Positions 23,330-37,459 of a stretch of DNA of 64,000 bases are shown here, one piece after another. Each line of letters starts with the position of its first letter. The first letter of the stretch is position 1. Origin of the DNA: Micromussa lordhowensis (Eukaryota; Cnidaria; Anthozoa; Scleractinia; Lobophylliidae); the NCBI GenBank assembly GCA_964020085.1, contig OZ026599.1:30566274-30630273 (forward strand), in the 5' to 3' direction. The notes under the pieces were generated by a model that saw only the letters and a list, made by a program, of their open reading frames with translations, was not told the origin of the DNA and did not search any database. A program made the position numbers and the translations under genes.

Positions 23330-26300
23330 CCAATGCCATCATGTCCTAACTAGGATTTCCTTGAAGTGCCAACCTAGCAGAACATTTTGCTGCAAACCGC
23401 GCCTCTTAAAGTGCCCGTGAAGCCGAGCTATGTCAAATTTGCCAAGGGGACCCCCAGCGCGCGTTTTCTGAAATTCTGCAAAGTTGGGACCAGGGGAAAC
23501 TACTGCAAAAAGAAGGCCAGAAAAAACACCCTGGCGCCAATGCCATCATGTCCTAACTAAGATTTCCTTAAAGTGCCAACCTAGCAGAACATTTTGCTGC
23601 AAACCGCGCCTCTTAAAGTGCCCGTGAAGCCGAGCTATGTCAAATTTGCCAAGGGGACCCCCAGCGCGCGTTTTCTGAAATTCTGCAAAGTTGGGACCAG
23701 GGGAAACTACTGCAAAAAGAAGGCCAGAAAAAACACCCTGGCGCCAATGCCATCATGTCCTAACTAGGATTTCCTTGAAGTGCCAACCTAGCAGAACATT
23801 TTGCTGCAAACCGCGCCTCTTAAAGTGCCCGTGAAGCCGAGCTATGTCAAATTTGCCAAGGGGACCCCCAGCGCGCGTTTTCTGAAATTCTGCAAAGTTG
23901 GGACCAGGGGAAACTACTGCAAAAAGAAGGCCACAAAAAACACCCTGGCGCCAATGCCATCATGTCCTAACTAGGATTTCCTTGAAGTGCCAATCTAGCA
24001 GAACATTTTGCTGCAAACCGCGCCTCTTAAAGTGCCCGTGAAGCCGAGCTATGTCAAATTTGCCAAGGGGACCCCCAGCGCGCGTTTTCTGAAATTCTGC
24101 AAAGTTGGGACCAGGGGAAACTACTGCAAAAAGAAGGCCAGAAAAAACACCCTGGCGCCAATGCCATCATGTCCTAACTAAGATTTCCTTAAAGTGCCAA
24201 CCTAGCAAAACATTTTGCTGCAAACCGCGCCTCTTAAAGTGCCCGTGAAGCCGAGCTATGTCAAATTTGCCAAGGGGACCCCCAGCGCGCGTTTTCTGAA
24301 ATTCTGCAAAGTTGGGACCAGGGGAAACTACTGCAAAAAGAAGGCCAGAAAAAACACCCTGGCGCCAATGCCATCATGTCCTAACTAGAATTTCCTTGAA
24401 GTGCCAACCTAGCAGAACATTTTGCTGCAAACCGCGCCTCTTAAAGTGCCCGTGAAGCCGAGCTATGTCAAATTTGCCAAGGGGACCCCCAGCGCGCGTT
24501 TTCTGAAATTCTGCAAAGTTGGGACCAGGGGAAACTACTGCAAAAAGAAGGCCAGAAAAAAAACCCTGGCGCCAATGCCATCATGTCCTAACTAAAATTT
24601 CCTTAAAGTGCCAACCTAGCAGAACATTTTGCTGCAAACCGCGCCTCTTAAAGTGCCCGTGAAGCCGAGCTATGTCAAATTTGCCAAGGGGACCCCCAGC
24701 GCGCGTTTTCTGAAATTCTGCAAAGTTGGGACCAGGGGAAACTACTGCAAAAAGAAGGCCAGAAAAAACACCCTGGCGCGAATGCCATCATCTCCTAACT
24801 GGGATTTCCTTAAAGTGCCAATCTAGCAGAACATTTTGCTGCAAACCGCGCCTCTTAAAGTGCCCGTGAAGCCGAGCTATGTCAAATTTGCCAAGGGGAC
24901 CCCCAGCGCGCGTTTTCTGAAATTCTGCAAAGTTGGGACCAGGGGAAACTACTGCAAAAAGAAGGCCAGAAAAAACACCCTGGCGTTAATGCCATCATGT
25001 CCTAACTAAAATTTCCTTGAAGTGCCAACCTAGCAGAACATTTTGCTGCAAACCGCGCCTCTTAAAGTGCCCGTGAAGCCGAGCTATGTCAAATTTGCCA
25101 AGGGGACCCCCAGCGCGCGTTTTCTGAAATTCTGCAAAGTTGGGACCAGGGGAAACTACTGCAAAAAGAAGGCCAGAAAAAACACCCTGGCGCCAATGCC
25201 ATCATGTCCTAACTAGGATTTCCTTGAAGTGTTAACCTAGCAGAACATTTTGCTGCAAACCGCGCCTCTTAAAGTGCCCGTGAAGCCGAGCTATGTCAAA
25301 TTTGCCAAGGGGACCCCCAGCGCGCGTTTTCTGAAATTCTGCAAAGTTGGGACCAGGGGAAACTACTGCAAAAAGAAGGCCAGAAAAAACACCCTGGCGC
25401 CAATGCCATCATGTCCTAACTAGGATTTCCTTCAAGTGCCAACCTAGCAGAACATTTTGCTGCAAACCGCGCCTCTTAAAGTGCCCGTGAAGCCGAGCTA
25501 TGTCAAATTTGCCAAGGGGACCCCCAGCGCGCGTTTTCTGAAATTCTGCAAAGTTGGGACCAGGGGAAACTACTGCAAAAAGAAGGCCAGAAAAAACACC
25601 CTGGCGCCAATGCCATCATGTCCTAACTAGGATTTCCTTGAAGTGCCAACCTAGCAGAACATTTTGCTGCAAACCGCGCCTCTTAAAGTGCCCGTGAAGC
25701 CGAGCTATGTCAAATTTGCCAAGGGGACCCCCAGCGCGCGTTTTCTGAAATTCTGCAAAGTTGGGACCAGGGGAAACTACTGCAAAAAGAAGGCCAGAAA
25801 AAACACCCTGGCGCCAATGCCATCATGTCCTAACTAGAATTTCCTTAAAGTGCCAACCTAGCAGAACATTTTGCTACAAACCGCGCCTCTTAAAGTGCCC
25901 GTGAAGCCGAGCTATGTCAAATTTGCCAAGGGGACCCCCAGCGCGCGTTTTCTGAAATTCTGCAAAGTTGGGACCAGGGGAAACTGCTGCAAAAAGAAGG
26001 CCAGAAAAAACACCCTGGCGCCAATGCCATCATGTCCTAACTAGGATTTCCTTGAAGTGCCAACCTAGCAGAACATTTTGCTGCAAACCGCGCCTCTTAA
26101 AGTGCCCGTGAAGCCGAGCTATGTCAAATTTGCCAAGGAGACCCCCAGCGCGCGTTTTCTGAAATTCTGCAAAGTTGGGACCAGGGGAAACTACTGCAAA
26201 AAGAAGGCCAGAAAAAACACCCTGGCGCCAATGCCATCATGTCCTAACTAGGATTTCCTTGAAGTGCCAACCTAGCAGAACATTTTGCTGCAAACCGCGC

Positions 26301-27140
26301 CTCCTAAAGTGCCCGTGAAGCCGAGCTATGTCAAATTTGCCAAGGGGACCCCCAGCGCGCGTTTTCTGAAATTCTGCAAAGTTGGGACCAGGGGAAACTA
26401 CTGCAAAAAGAAGGCCAGAAAAAACACCCTGGCGCCAATGCCATCATGTCCTAACTAGGATTTCCTTAAAGTGCCAACCTAGCAGAACATTTTGCTGCAA
26501 ACCGCGCCTCTTAAAGTGCCCGTGAAGCCGAGCTATGTCAAATTTGCCAAGGGGACCCCCAGCGCGCGTTTTCTGAAATTCTGCAAAGTTGGGACCAGGG
26601 GAAACTACTGCAAAAAGAAGGCCAGAAAAAACACCCTGGCGCCAATGCCATCATGTCCTAACTAAAATTTCCTTGAAGTGCCAACCTAGCAGAACATTTT
26701 GCTGCAAACCGCGCCTCTTAAAGTGCCCGTGAAGCCGAGCTATGTCAAATTTGCCAAGGGGACCCCCAGCGCGCGTTTTCTGAAATTCTGCAAAGTTGGG
26801 ACCAGGGGAAACTACTGCAAAAAGAAGGCCAGAAAAAACACCCTGGCGCCAATGCCATCATGTCCTAACTAGGATTTCCTTAAAGTGCCAACCTAGCAGA
26901 ACATTTTGCTGCAAACCGCGCCTCTTAAAGTGCCCGTGAATCCGAGCTATGTCAAATTTGCCAAGGGGACCCCCAGCGCGCGTTTTCTGAAATTCTGCAA
27001 AGTTGGGACCAGGGGAAACTACTGCAAAAAGAAGGCCAGAAAAAACACCCTGGCGCCAATGCCATCATGTCCTAACTAGGATTTCCTTGAAGTGCCAACC
27101 TAGCAGAACATTTTGCTGCAAACCGCGCCTCTTAAAGTGC
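23330..27140 (+). repeat. Segmental duplication, second copy (offset 33 monomers)
   Basis: This is the downstream partner of the 16.5-20.3 kb segment at an offset of 6831 bp. It includes the tail of the 9-monomer HOR pattern (CTAAGATTT, CCAATCTAGC and GCAAAACATT at 23557, 23990 and 24205), showing that part of that HOR was copied here. Private variants include GGCGTTAATG near 24985 and GTGTTAACC near 25230. After about 27 kb the matching offset drops from 33 to 26 monomers, meaning seven monomers present upstream are missing here, or were added upstream. Confidence 0.68.
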
Positions 27141-27249
27141 CCGTGAAGCCGAGCTATGTCAAATTTGCCAAGGGGACCCCCAGCGCGCGTTTTCTGAAAT
27201 TCTGCAAAGTTGGGACCAGGGGAAACTACTGCAAAAAGAAGGCCAGAAA

Positions 27250-28390
27250 AAACACCCTGGCGTCAATGCCATCATGTCCTAACTAAAATTTCCTTGAAGT
27301 GCCAACCTAGCAAAACATTTTGCTGCAAACCGCGCCTCTTAAAGTGCCCGTGAAGCCGAGCTATGTCAAATTTGCCAAGGGGACCCCCAGCGCGCGTTTT
27401 CTGAAATTCTGCAAAGTTGGGACCAGGGGAAACTACTGCAAAAAGAAGGCCAGAAAAAACACCCTGGCGCCAATGCCATCATGTCCTAACTAGGATTTCC
27501 TTGAAGTGCCAACCTAGCAGAACATTTTGCTGCAAACCGCGCCTCTTAAAGTGCCCGTGAAGCCGAGCTATGTCAAATTTGCCAAGGGGAACCCCAGCGC
27601 GCGTTTTCTGAAATTCTGCAAAGTTGGGACCAGGGGAAACTACTGCAAAAAGAAGGCCAGAAAAAACACCCTGGCGCCAATGCCATCATGTCCTAACTAG
27701 AATTTCCTTGAAGTGCCAACCTAGCAGAACATTTTGCTGCAAACCGCGCCTCTTAAAGTGCCCGTGAAGCCGAGCTATGTCAAATTTGCCAAGGGGACCC
27801 CCAGCGCGCGTTTTCTGAAATTCTGCAAAGTTGGGACCAGGGGAAACTACTGCAAAAAGAAGGCCAGAAAAAACACCCTGGCGCCAATGCCATCATGTCT
27901 TAACTAGGATTTCCTTGAAGTGCCAACCTAGCAGAACATTTTGCTGCAAATCGCGCCTCTTAAAGTGCCCGTGAAGCCGAGCTATGTCAAATTTGCCAAG
28001 GGGACCCCCAGCGCGCGTTTTCTGAAATTCTGCAAAGTTGGGACCAGGGGAAACTACTGCAAAAAGAAGGCCAGAAAAAAAACCCTGCCACCAATGCCAT
28101 CATGTCCTAACTAGGATTTCCTTAAAGTGCCAACCTAGCAGAACATTTTGCTGCAAACCGCGTTTCTTAAAGTGCCCGTGAAGCCGAGCTATGTCAAATT
28201 TGCCAAGGGGACCCCCAGCGCGCGTTTTCTGAAATTCTGCAAAGTTTGGACCAGGGGAAACTACTGCAAAAATAAGGCCAGAAAAAACACCCTGGCGCCA
28301 ATGCCATCATGTCCTAACTATAATTTCCTTGAAGTGCCAACCTAGCAGAACATTTTGCTGCAAACCGCGCCTCTTAAAGTGCCCGTGAAG
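27250..28390 (+). repeat. Segmental duplication, second copy (offset 26 monomers)
   Basis: This is the partner of 21.87-23.0 kb. It differs by private changes, such as AGCAAAACATT near 27309 and a GGGGAACCCC variant near 27590. With the upstream 33-monomer-offset segment it forms one larger duplication that has gained or lost seven monomers internally. The rare AAGTTTGGACC monomer (28148-28354) is its clearest marker. Confidence 0.78.
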
Positions 28391-28549
28391 CCGAGCTATG
28401 TCAAATTTGCCAAGGGGACCCCCAGCGCGCGTTTTCTGAAATTCTGCAAAGTTGGGACCAGGGGAAACTACTGCAAAAAGAAGGCCAGAAAAAACACCCT
28501 GGCGCCAATGCCATCATGTCCTAACTAGGATTTCCTTAAAGTGCCAACC

Positions 28550-29600
28550 TAGCAGAACATTTTGCTGCAAACCGCGCCTCTTAAAGTGCCCGTGAAGCCG
28601 AGCTATGTCAAATTTGCCAAGGGGACCCCCAGCGCGCGTTTTCTGAAATTCTGCAAAGTTGGGACCAGGGGAAACTACTGCAAAAAGAAGGCCAGAAAAA
28701 ACACCCTGGCGCCAATGCCATCATATCCTAACTAGGATTCACTTCAAGAGCCAACCTAGCAAAACATTTTGCTGCAAACCGCGCCTCTTAAAGTGCCCGT
28801 GAAGCCGAGCTATGTCAAATTTGCCAAGGGGACCCCCAGCGCGCGTTTTCTGAAATTCTGCAAAGTTGGGACCAGGGGAAACTACTGCAAAAAGAAGGCC
28901 AGAAAAAACACCCTGGCGCCAATGCCATCATGTCTTAACTAGGATTTCCTTGAAGTGCCAACCTAGCAGAACATTTTGCTGCAAACCGCGCCTCTTAAAG
29001 TGCCCGTGAAGCCGAGCTATGTCAAATTTGCCAAGGGGACCCCCAGCGCGCGTTTTCTGAAATTCTGCAAAGTTGGGACCAGGGGAAACTACTGCAAAAA
29101 GAAGGCCAGAAAAAACACCCTGGCGCCAATGCCATCATGTCCTAACTAGGATTTCCTTAAAGTGCCAACCTAGCAGAACATTTTGCTGCAAACCGCGCCT
29201 CTTAAAGTGCCCGTGAAGCCGAGCTATGTCAAATTTGCCAAGGGGACCCCCAGCGCGCGTTTTCTGAAATTCTGCAAAGTTGGGACCAGGGGAAACTACT
29301 GCAAAAAGAAGGCCAGAAAAAACACCCTGGCGCCAATGCCATCATATCCTAACTAGGATTTCCTTCAAGTGCCAACCTAGCAAAACATTTTGCTGCAAAC
29401 CGCGCCTCTTAAAGTGCCCGTGAAGCCGAGCTATGTCAAATTTGCCAAGGGGACCCCCAGCGCGCGTTTTCTGAAATTCTGCAAAGTTGGGACCAGGGGA
29501 AACTACTGCAAAAAGAAGGCCAGAAAAAACACCCTGGCGCCAATGCCATCATGTCTTAACTAGGATTTCCTTGAAGTGCCAACCTAGCAGAACATTTTGC
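28550..29600 (+). repeat. Local 3-monomer (621 bp) duplication
   Basis: The rare TCATATCCTAAC variant occurs at 28721 and 29342, exactly 621 bp (3 x 207) apart. Each is followed by CTTCAAG and GCAAAACATT and then by a monomer with TGTCTTAAC. The first copy has a private cluster of changes in the variable segment (GATTCACTTCAAGAGCC, about 28735-28752) that the second lacks. Confidence 0.75.
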
Positions 29601-29739
29601 TGCAAACCGCGCCTCTTAAAGTGCCCGTGAAGCCGAGCTATGTCAAATTTGCCAAGGGGACCCCCAGCGCGCGTTTTCTGAAATTCTGCAAAGTTGGGAC
29701 CAGGGGAAACTACTGCAAAAAGAAGGCCAGAAAAAACAC

Positions 29740-32700
29740 CCTGCCGCCAATGCCATCATGTCCTAACTAGGATTTCCTTGAAGTGTTAACCTAGCAGAAC
29801 ATTTTGCTGCAAACCGCGCCTCTTAAAGTGCCCGTGAAGCCGAGCTATGTCAAATTTGCCAAGGGGACCCCCAGCGCGCGTTTTCTGAAATTCTGCAAAG
29901 TTGGGACCAGGGGAAACTACTGCAAAAATAAGGCCAGAAAAAACACCCTGGCGCCAATGCCATCATGTCCTAAATAAGATTTCCTTGAAGTGCCAACCTA
30001 GCAGAACATTTTGCTGCAAACGGCGCCTCTTAAAGTGCCCGTGAAGCCGAGCTATCTCAAATTTGCCAAGGGGACCCCCAGCGCGCGTTTTCTGAAATTC
30101 TGCAAAGTTGGGACCAGGGGAAACTACTGCAAAAAGAAGGCCAGAAAAAACACCCTCGCGCCAATGCCATCATGTCCTAACTAGGATTTCCTTGAAGTGC
30201 CAACCTAGCAGAACATTTTGCTGCAAACCGCGCCTCTTAAAGTGCCCGTGAAGCCGAGCTATGTCAAATTTGCCAAGGGGACGCCCAGCGCGCGTTTTCT
30301 GAAATTCTGCAAAGTTGGGACCAGGGGAAACTACTGCAAAAAGAAGGCCAGAAAAAACACCCTGGCGCCAATGCCATCATGTGCTAACTAGGATTTCCTT
30401 GAAGTGCCAACCTAGCAGAACATTTTGCTGCAAACCGCGCCTCTTAAAGTGCCCGTGAAGCCGAGCTATGTCAAATTTGCCAAGGGGACCCCCAGCGCGC
30501 GTTTTCTGAAATTCTGCAAAGTTGGGACCAGGGGAAACTACTGCAAAAAGAAGGCCAGAAAAAACACCCTGGCGCCAATGCCATCATGTCCTATTTAGGA
30601 TTTCCTTGAAGTGCCAACCTAGCAGAACATTTTGCTGCAAACCGCGCCTCTTAAAGTGCCCGTGAAGCCGAGCTATGTCAAATTTGCCAAGGGGACCCCC
30701 AGCGCGCGTTTTCTGAAATTCTGCAAAGTTGGGACCAGGGGAAACAACTGCAAAAAGAAGGCCAGAAAAAACACCCTCGCGCCAATGCCATCATGTCCTA
30801 ACTAGGATTTCCTTAAAGTGCCAACCTAGCAGAACATTTTGCTGCAAACCGCGCCTCTTAAAGTGCCCGTGAAGCCGAGCTATGTCAAATTTGCCAAGGG
30901 GACCCCCAGCGCGCGTTTTCTGAAATTCTGCAAAGTTGGGACCAGGGGAAACTACTGCAAAAAGAAGGCCAGAAAAAACACCCTGGCGCCAATGCCATCA
31001 TGTCCTAACTAGGATTTCCTTGAAGTGTTAACCTAGCAGAACATTTTGCTGCAAACCGCGCCTCTTAAAGTGCCCGTGAAGCCGAGCTATGTCAAATTTG
31101 CCAAGGGGACCCCCAGCGCGCGTTTTCTGAAATTCTGCAAAGTTGGGACCAGGGGAAACTACTGCAAAAAGAAGGCCAGAAAAAACACCCTCGCGCCAAT
31201 GCCATCATCTCCTAACTAGGATTTCCTTGAAGTGCCAACCTAGCAAAACATTTTGCTGCAAACCGCGCCTCTTAAAGTGCCCGTGAAGCCGAGCTATGTC
31301 AAATTTGCCAAGGGGACCCCCAGCGCGCGTTTTCTGAAATTCTGCAAAGTTGGGACCAGGGGAAACTACTGCAAAAAGAAGGCCAGAAAAAACACCCTGG
31401 CGCCAATGCCATCATGTCCTAACTAGGATTTCCTTGAAGTGCCAACCTAGCAGAACATTTTGCTGCAAACCGCGCCTCTTAAAGTGCCCGTGAAGCCGAG
31501 CTATGTCAAATTTGCCAAGGGGACCCCCAGCGCGCGTTTTCTGAAATTCTGCAAAGTTGGGACCAGGGGAAACTACTGCAAAAAGAAGGCCAGAAAAAAC
31601 ACCCTAGCGCCAATGCCATCATGTCCTAACTAGAATTTCCTTGAAGTGCCAACCTAGCAGAACATTTTGCTGCAAACCGCGCCTCTTAAAGTGCCCGTGA
31701 AGCCGAGCTATGTCAAATTTGCCAAGGGGACCCCCAGCGCGCGTTTTCTGAAATTCTGCAAAGTTGGGACCAGGGGAAACTACTGCAAAAGAAGGCCAGA
31801 AAAAACACCCTGCCGCCAATGCCATCATGTCCTAACTAGGATTTCCTTGAAGTGTTAACCTAGCAGAACATTTTGCTGCAAACCGCGCCTCTTAAAGTGC
31901 CCGTGAAGCCGAGCTATGTCAAATTTGCCAAGGGGACCCCCAGCGCGCGTTTTCTGAAATTCTGCAAAGTTAGGACCAGGGGAAACTACTGCAAAAATAA
32001 GGCCAGAAAAAACACCCTGGCGCCAATGCCATCATGTCCTAAATAGGATTTCCTTGAAGTGCCAACCTAGCAAAACATTTTGCTGCAAACCGCGCCTCTT
32101 AAAGTGCCCGTGAAGCCGAGCTATCTCAAATTTGCCAAGGGGACCCCCAGCGCGCGTTTTCTAAAATTCTGCAAAGTTGGGACCAGGGGAAACTACTGCA
32201 AAAAGAAGGCCAGAAAAAACACCCTCGCGCCAATGCCATCATGTCCTAACTAGGATTTCCTTGAAGTGCCAACCTAGCAGAACATTTTGCTGCAAACCGC
32301 GCCTCTTAAAGTGCCCGTGAAGCCGAGCTATGTCAAATTTGCCAAGGGGACGCCCAGCGCGCGTTTTCTGAAATTCTGCAAAGTTGGGACCAGGGGAAAC
32401 TACTGCAAAAAGAAGGCCAGAAAAAACACCCTGGCGCCAATGCCATCATGTCCTAACTAGGATTTCCTTGAAGTGCCAACCTAGCAGAACATTTTGCTGC
32501 AAACCGCGCCTCTTAAAGTGCCCGTGAAGCCGAGCTATGTCAAATTTGCCAAGGGGACCCCCAGCGCGCGTTTTCTGAAATTCTGCAAAGTTGGGACCAG
32601 GGGAAACTACTGCAAAAAGAAGGCCAGAAAAAACACCCTGGCGCCAATGCCATCATGTCCTAACTAGGATTTCCTTGAAGTGCCAACCTAGCAGAACATT

Positions 32701-35000
32701 TTGCTGCAAACCGCGCCTCTTAAAGTGCCCGTGAAGCCGAGCTATGTCAAATTTGCCAAGGGGACCCCCAGCGCGCGTTTTCTGAAATTCTGCAAAGTTG
32801 GGACCAGGGGAAACTACTGCAAAAAGAAGGCCAGAAAAAACACCCTGGCGCCAATGCCATCATGTCCTAACTAGGATTTCCTTCAAGTGCCAACCTAGCA
32901 GAACATTTTGCTGCAAACCGCGCCTCTTAAAGTGCCCGTGAAGCCGAGCTATGTCAAATTTGCCAAGGGGACCCCCAGCGCGCGTTTTCTGAAATTCTGC
33001 AAAGTTGGGACCAGGGGAAACAACTGCAAAAAGAAGGCCAGAAAAAACACCCTCGCGCCAATGCCATCATGTCCTAACTAGGATTTCCTTAAAGTGCCAA
33101 CCTAGCAGAACATTTTGCTGCAAACCGCGCCTCTTAAAGTGCCCGTGAAGCCGAGCTATGTCAAATTTGCCAAGGGGACCCCCAGCGCGCGTTTTCTGAA
33201 ATTCTGCAAAGTTGGGACCAGGGGAAACTACTGCAAAAAGAAGGCCAGAAAAAACACCCTGGCGCCAATGCCATCATGTCCTAACTAGAATTTCCTTGAA
33301 GTGCCAACCTAGCAGAACATTTTGCTGCAAACCGCGCCTCTTAAAGTGCCCGTGAAGCCGAGCTATGTCAAATTTGCCAAGGGGACCCCCAGCGCGCGTT
33401 TTCTGAAATTCTGCAAAGTTGGGACCAGGGGAAACTACTGCAAAAAGAAGGCCAGAAAAAACACCCTGCCGCCAATGCCATCATGTCCTAACTAAGATTT
33501 CCTTGAAGTGCTAACCTAGCAGAACATTTTGCTGCAAACCGCGCCTCTTAAAGTGCCCGTGAAGCCGAGCTATGTCAAATTTGCCAAGGGGACCCCCAGC
33601 GCGCGTTTTCTGAAATTCTGCAAAGTTAGGACCAGGGGAAACTACTGCAAAAATAAGGCCAGAAAAAACACCCTGGCGCCAATGCCATCATGTCCTAAAT
33701 AGGATTTCCTTGAAGTGCCAACCTAGCAGAACATTTTGCTGCAAACCGCGCCTCTTAAAGTGCCCGTGAAGCCGAGCTATCTCAAATTTGCCAAGGGGAC
33801 CCCCAGCGCGCGTTTTCTGAAATTCTGCAAAGTTGGGACCAGGGGAAACTACTGCAAAAAGAAGGCCAGAAAAAACACCCTCGCGCCAATGCCATCATGT
33901 CCTAACTAGGATTTCCTTCAAGTGCCAACCTAGCAGAACATTTTGCTGCAAACCGCGCCTCTTAAAGTGCCCGTGAAGCCGAGCTATGTCAAATTTGCCA
34001 AGGGGACCCCCAGCGCGCGTTTTCTGAAATTCTGCAAAGTTGGGACCAGGGGAAACAACTGCAAAAAGAAGGCCAGAAAAAACACCCTCGCGCCAATGCC
34101 ATCATGTCTTAAGTAGGATTTCCTTGAAGTGCCAACCTAGCAGAACATTTTGCTGCAAACCGCGCCTCTTAAAGTGCCCGTGAAGCCGAGCTATGTCAAA
34201 TTTGCCAAGGGGACCCCCAGCGCGCGTTTTCTGAAATTCTGCAAAGTTGGGACCAGGGGAAACTACTGCAAAAAGAAGGCCAGAAAAAACACCCTGGCGC
34301 CAATGCCATCATGTCCTAACTAGGATTTCCTTAAAGTGCCAACCTAGCAGAACATTTTGCTGCAAACCGCGCCTCTTAAAGTGCCCGTGAAGCCGAGCTA
34401 TGTCAAATTTGCCAAGGGGACCCCCAGCGCGCGTTTTCTGAAATTCTGCAAAGTTGGGACCAGGGGAAACTACTGCAAAAAGAAGGCCAGAAAAAACACC
34501 CTGCCGCCAATGCCATCATGTCCTAACTAGGATTTCCTTGAAGTGCTAACCTAGCAGAACATTTTGCTGCAAACCGCGCCTCTTAAAGTGCCCGTGAAGC
34601 CGAGCTATGTCAAATTTGCCAAGGGGACCCCCAGCGCGCGTTTTCTGAAATTCTGCAAAGTTAGGACCAGGGGAAACTACTGCAAAAATAAGGCCAGAAA
34701 AAACACCCTGGCGCCAATGCCATCATGTCCTAAATAGGATTTCCTTGAAGTGCCAACCTAGCAAAACATTTTGCTGCAAACCGCGCCTCTTAAAGTGCCC
34801 GTGAAGCCGAGCTATCTCAAATTTGCCAAGGGGACCCCCAGCGCGCGTTTTCTGAAATTCTGCAAAGTTGGGACCAGGGGAAACTACTGCAAAAAGAAGG
34901 CCAGAAAAAACACCCTCGCGCCAATGCCATCATGTCCTAACTAGGATTTCCTTGAAGTGCCAACCTAGCAGAACATTTTGCTGCAAACCGCGCCTCTTAA
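29740..35000 (+). repeat. Marker cassette repeated at 10, 8 and 5 monomers
   Basis: A three-monomer cassette recurs four times. Its CTGCCGCCAATG marker lies at 29741, 31810, 33466 and 34501, so spacings are 2069, 1656 and 1035 bp: 10 monomers less one deleted base, then 8, then 5. Each cassette continues with GTGTTAACC or GTGCTAACC, an AATAAGG monomer (with GTTAGGACC in the last three), CTAAATA, GAGCTATCTC, and CCCTCGCGCC. The rare GGACGCCCAG variant is at about 30281 and 32350, the same 2069 bp apart. The shrinking interval suggests progressive loss of two and three monomers from a once longer unit. Confidence 0.82.
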
Positions 35001-37459
35001 AGTGCCCGTGAAGCCGAGCTATGTCAAATTTGCCAAGGGGACCCCCAGCGCGCGTTTTCTGAAATTCTGCAAAGTTGGGACCAGGGGAAACTACTGCAAA
35101 AAGAAGGCCAGAAAAAACACCCTGGCGCCAATGCCATCATGTCCTAACTAGGATTTCCTTAAAGTGCCAACCTAGCAGAACATTTTGCTGCAAACCGCGC
35201 CTCTTAAAGTGCCCGTGAAGCCGAGCTATGTCAAATTTGCCAAGGGGACCCCCAGCGCGCGTTTTCTGAAATTCTGCAAAGTTGGGACCAGGGGAAACTA
35301 CTGCAAAAAGAAGGCCAGAAAAAACACCCTCGCGCCAATGCCATCATGTCCTAACTAGGATTTCCTTGAAGTGCCAACCTAGCAGAACATTTTGCTGCAA
35401 ACCGCGCCTCTTAAAGTGCCCGTGAAGCCGAGCTATGTCAAATTTGCCAAGGGGACCCCCAGCGCGCGTTTTCTGAAATTCTGCAAAGTTGGGACCAGGG
35501 GAAACTACTGCAAAAAGAAGGCCAGAAAAAACACCCTGGCGCCAATGCCATCATGTCCTAACTAGGATTTCCTTGAAGTGCCAACCTAGCAGAACATTTT
35601 GCTGCAAACCGCGCCTCTTAAAGTGCCCGTGAAGCCGAGCTATGTCAAATTTGCCAAGGGGACCCCCAGCGCGCGTTTTCTGAAATTCTGCAAAGTTGGG
35701 ACCAGGAGAAACTACTGCAAAAAGAAGGCCAGAAAAAACACCCTGGCGCCAATGCCATCATGTCCTAACTAGGATTTCCTTGAAGTGCCAACCTAGCAGA
35801 ACATTTTGCTGCAAACCGCGCCTCTTAAAGTGCCCGTGAAGCCGAGCTATGTCAAATTTGCCAAGGGGACCCCCAGCGCGCGTTTTCTGAAATTCTGCAA
35901 AGTTGGGACCAGGGGAAACTACTGCAAAAAGAAGGCCAGAAAAAACACCCTGGCGCCAATGCCATCATGTCCTAACTAGAATTTCCTTGAAGTGCCAACC
36001 TAGCAGAACATTTTGCTGCAAACCGCGCCTCTTAAAGTGCCCGTGAAGCCGAGCTATGTCAAATTTGCCAAGGGGACCCCCAGCGCGCGTTTTCTGAAAT
36101 TCTGCAAAGTTGGGACCAGGGGAAACTACTGCAAAAAGAAGGCCAGAAAAAACACCCTGGCGCCAATGCCATCATGTCCTAACTAGGATTTCCTTGAAGT
36201 GCCAACCTAGCAGAACATTTTGCTGCAAACCGCGCCTCTTAAAGTGCCCGTGAAGCCGAGCTATGTCAAATTTGCCAAGGGGACCCCCAGCGCGCGTTTT
36301 CTGAAATTCTGCAAAGTTGGGACCAGGGGAAACTACTGCAAAAAGAAGGCCAAAAAAAACACCCTGGCGCCAATGCCATCATGTCCTAACTAGGATTTCC
36401 TTGAAGTGCCAACCTAGCAGAACATTTTGCTGCAAACCGCGCCTCTTAAAGTGCCCGTGAAGCCGAGCTATGTCAAATTTGCCAAGGGGACCCCCAGCGC
36501 GCGTTTTCTGAAATTCTGCAAAGTTGGGACCAGGGGAAACTACTGCAAAAAGAAGGCCCGAAAAAAACACCCTGGCGCCAATGCCATCATGTCCTAACTA
36601 GGATTTCCTTGAAGTGCCAACCTAGCAGAACATTTTGCTGCAAACCGCGCCTCTTAAAGTGCCCGTGAAGCCGAGCTATGTCAAATTTGCCAAGGGGACC
36701 CCCAGCGCGCGTTTTCTGAAATTCTGCAAAGTTGGGACCAGGGGAAACTACTGCAAAAAGAAGGCCAGAAAAAACACCCTGGCGCCAATGCCATCATGTC
36801 CTAACTAGGATTTCCTTGAAGTGCCAACCTAGCAGAACATTTTGCTGCAAACCGCGCCTCTTAAAGTGCCCGTGAAGCCGAGCTATGTCAAATTTGCCAA
36901 GGGTACCCCCAGCGCGCGTTTTCTGAAATTCTGCAAAGTTGGGACCAGGGGAAACTACTGCAAAAAGAAGGCCAGAAAAAACACCCTGGCGCCAATGCCA
37001 TCATGTCCTAACTAGGATTTCCTTGAAGTGCCAACCTAGCAGAACATTTTGCTGCAAACCGCGCCTCTTAAAGTGCCCGTGAAGCCGAGCTATGTCAAAT
37101 TTGCCAAGGGGACCCCCAGCGCGCGTTTTCTGAAATTCTGCAAAGTTGGGACCAGGGGAAACTACTGCAAAAAGAAGGCCAGAAAAAACACCCTGGCGCC
37201 AATGCCATCATGTCCTAACTAGGATTTCCTTGAAGTGCCAACCTAGCAGAACATTTTGCTGCAAACCGCGCCTCTTAAAGTGCCCGTGAAGCCGAGCTAT
37301 GTCAAATTTGCCAAGGGGACCCCCAGCGCGCGTTTTCTGAAATTCTGCAAAGTTGGGACCAGGGGAAACTACTGCAAAAAGAAGGCCAGAAAAAACACCC
37401 TGGCGCCAATGCCATCATGTCCTAACTAAGATTTCCTTAAAGTGCCAACCTAGCAGAAC
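35001..37459 (+). repeat. Type B array, near-consensus stretch
   Basis: About 12 monomers very close to the B consensus with few shared markers, so no HOR period can be assigned by eye. Singletons include ACCAGGAGAAAC near 35701, CCAAAAAAAACACC near 36351, GGCCCG with one extra A near 36560-36567, and GGGTACCCC near 36901. There is no unique sequence between the monomers. Confidence 0.8.
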
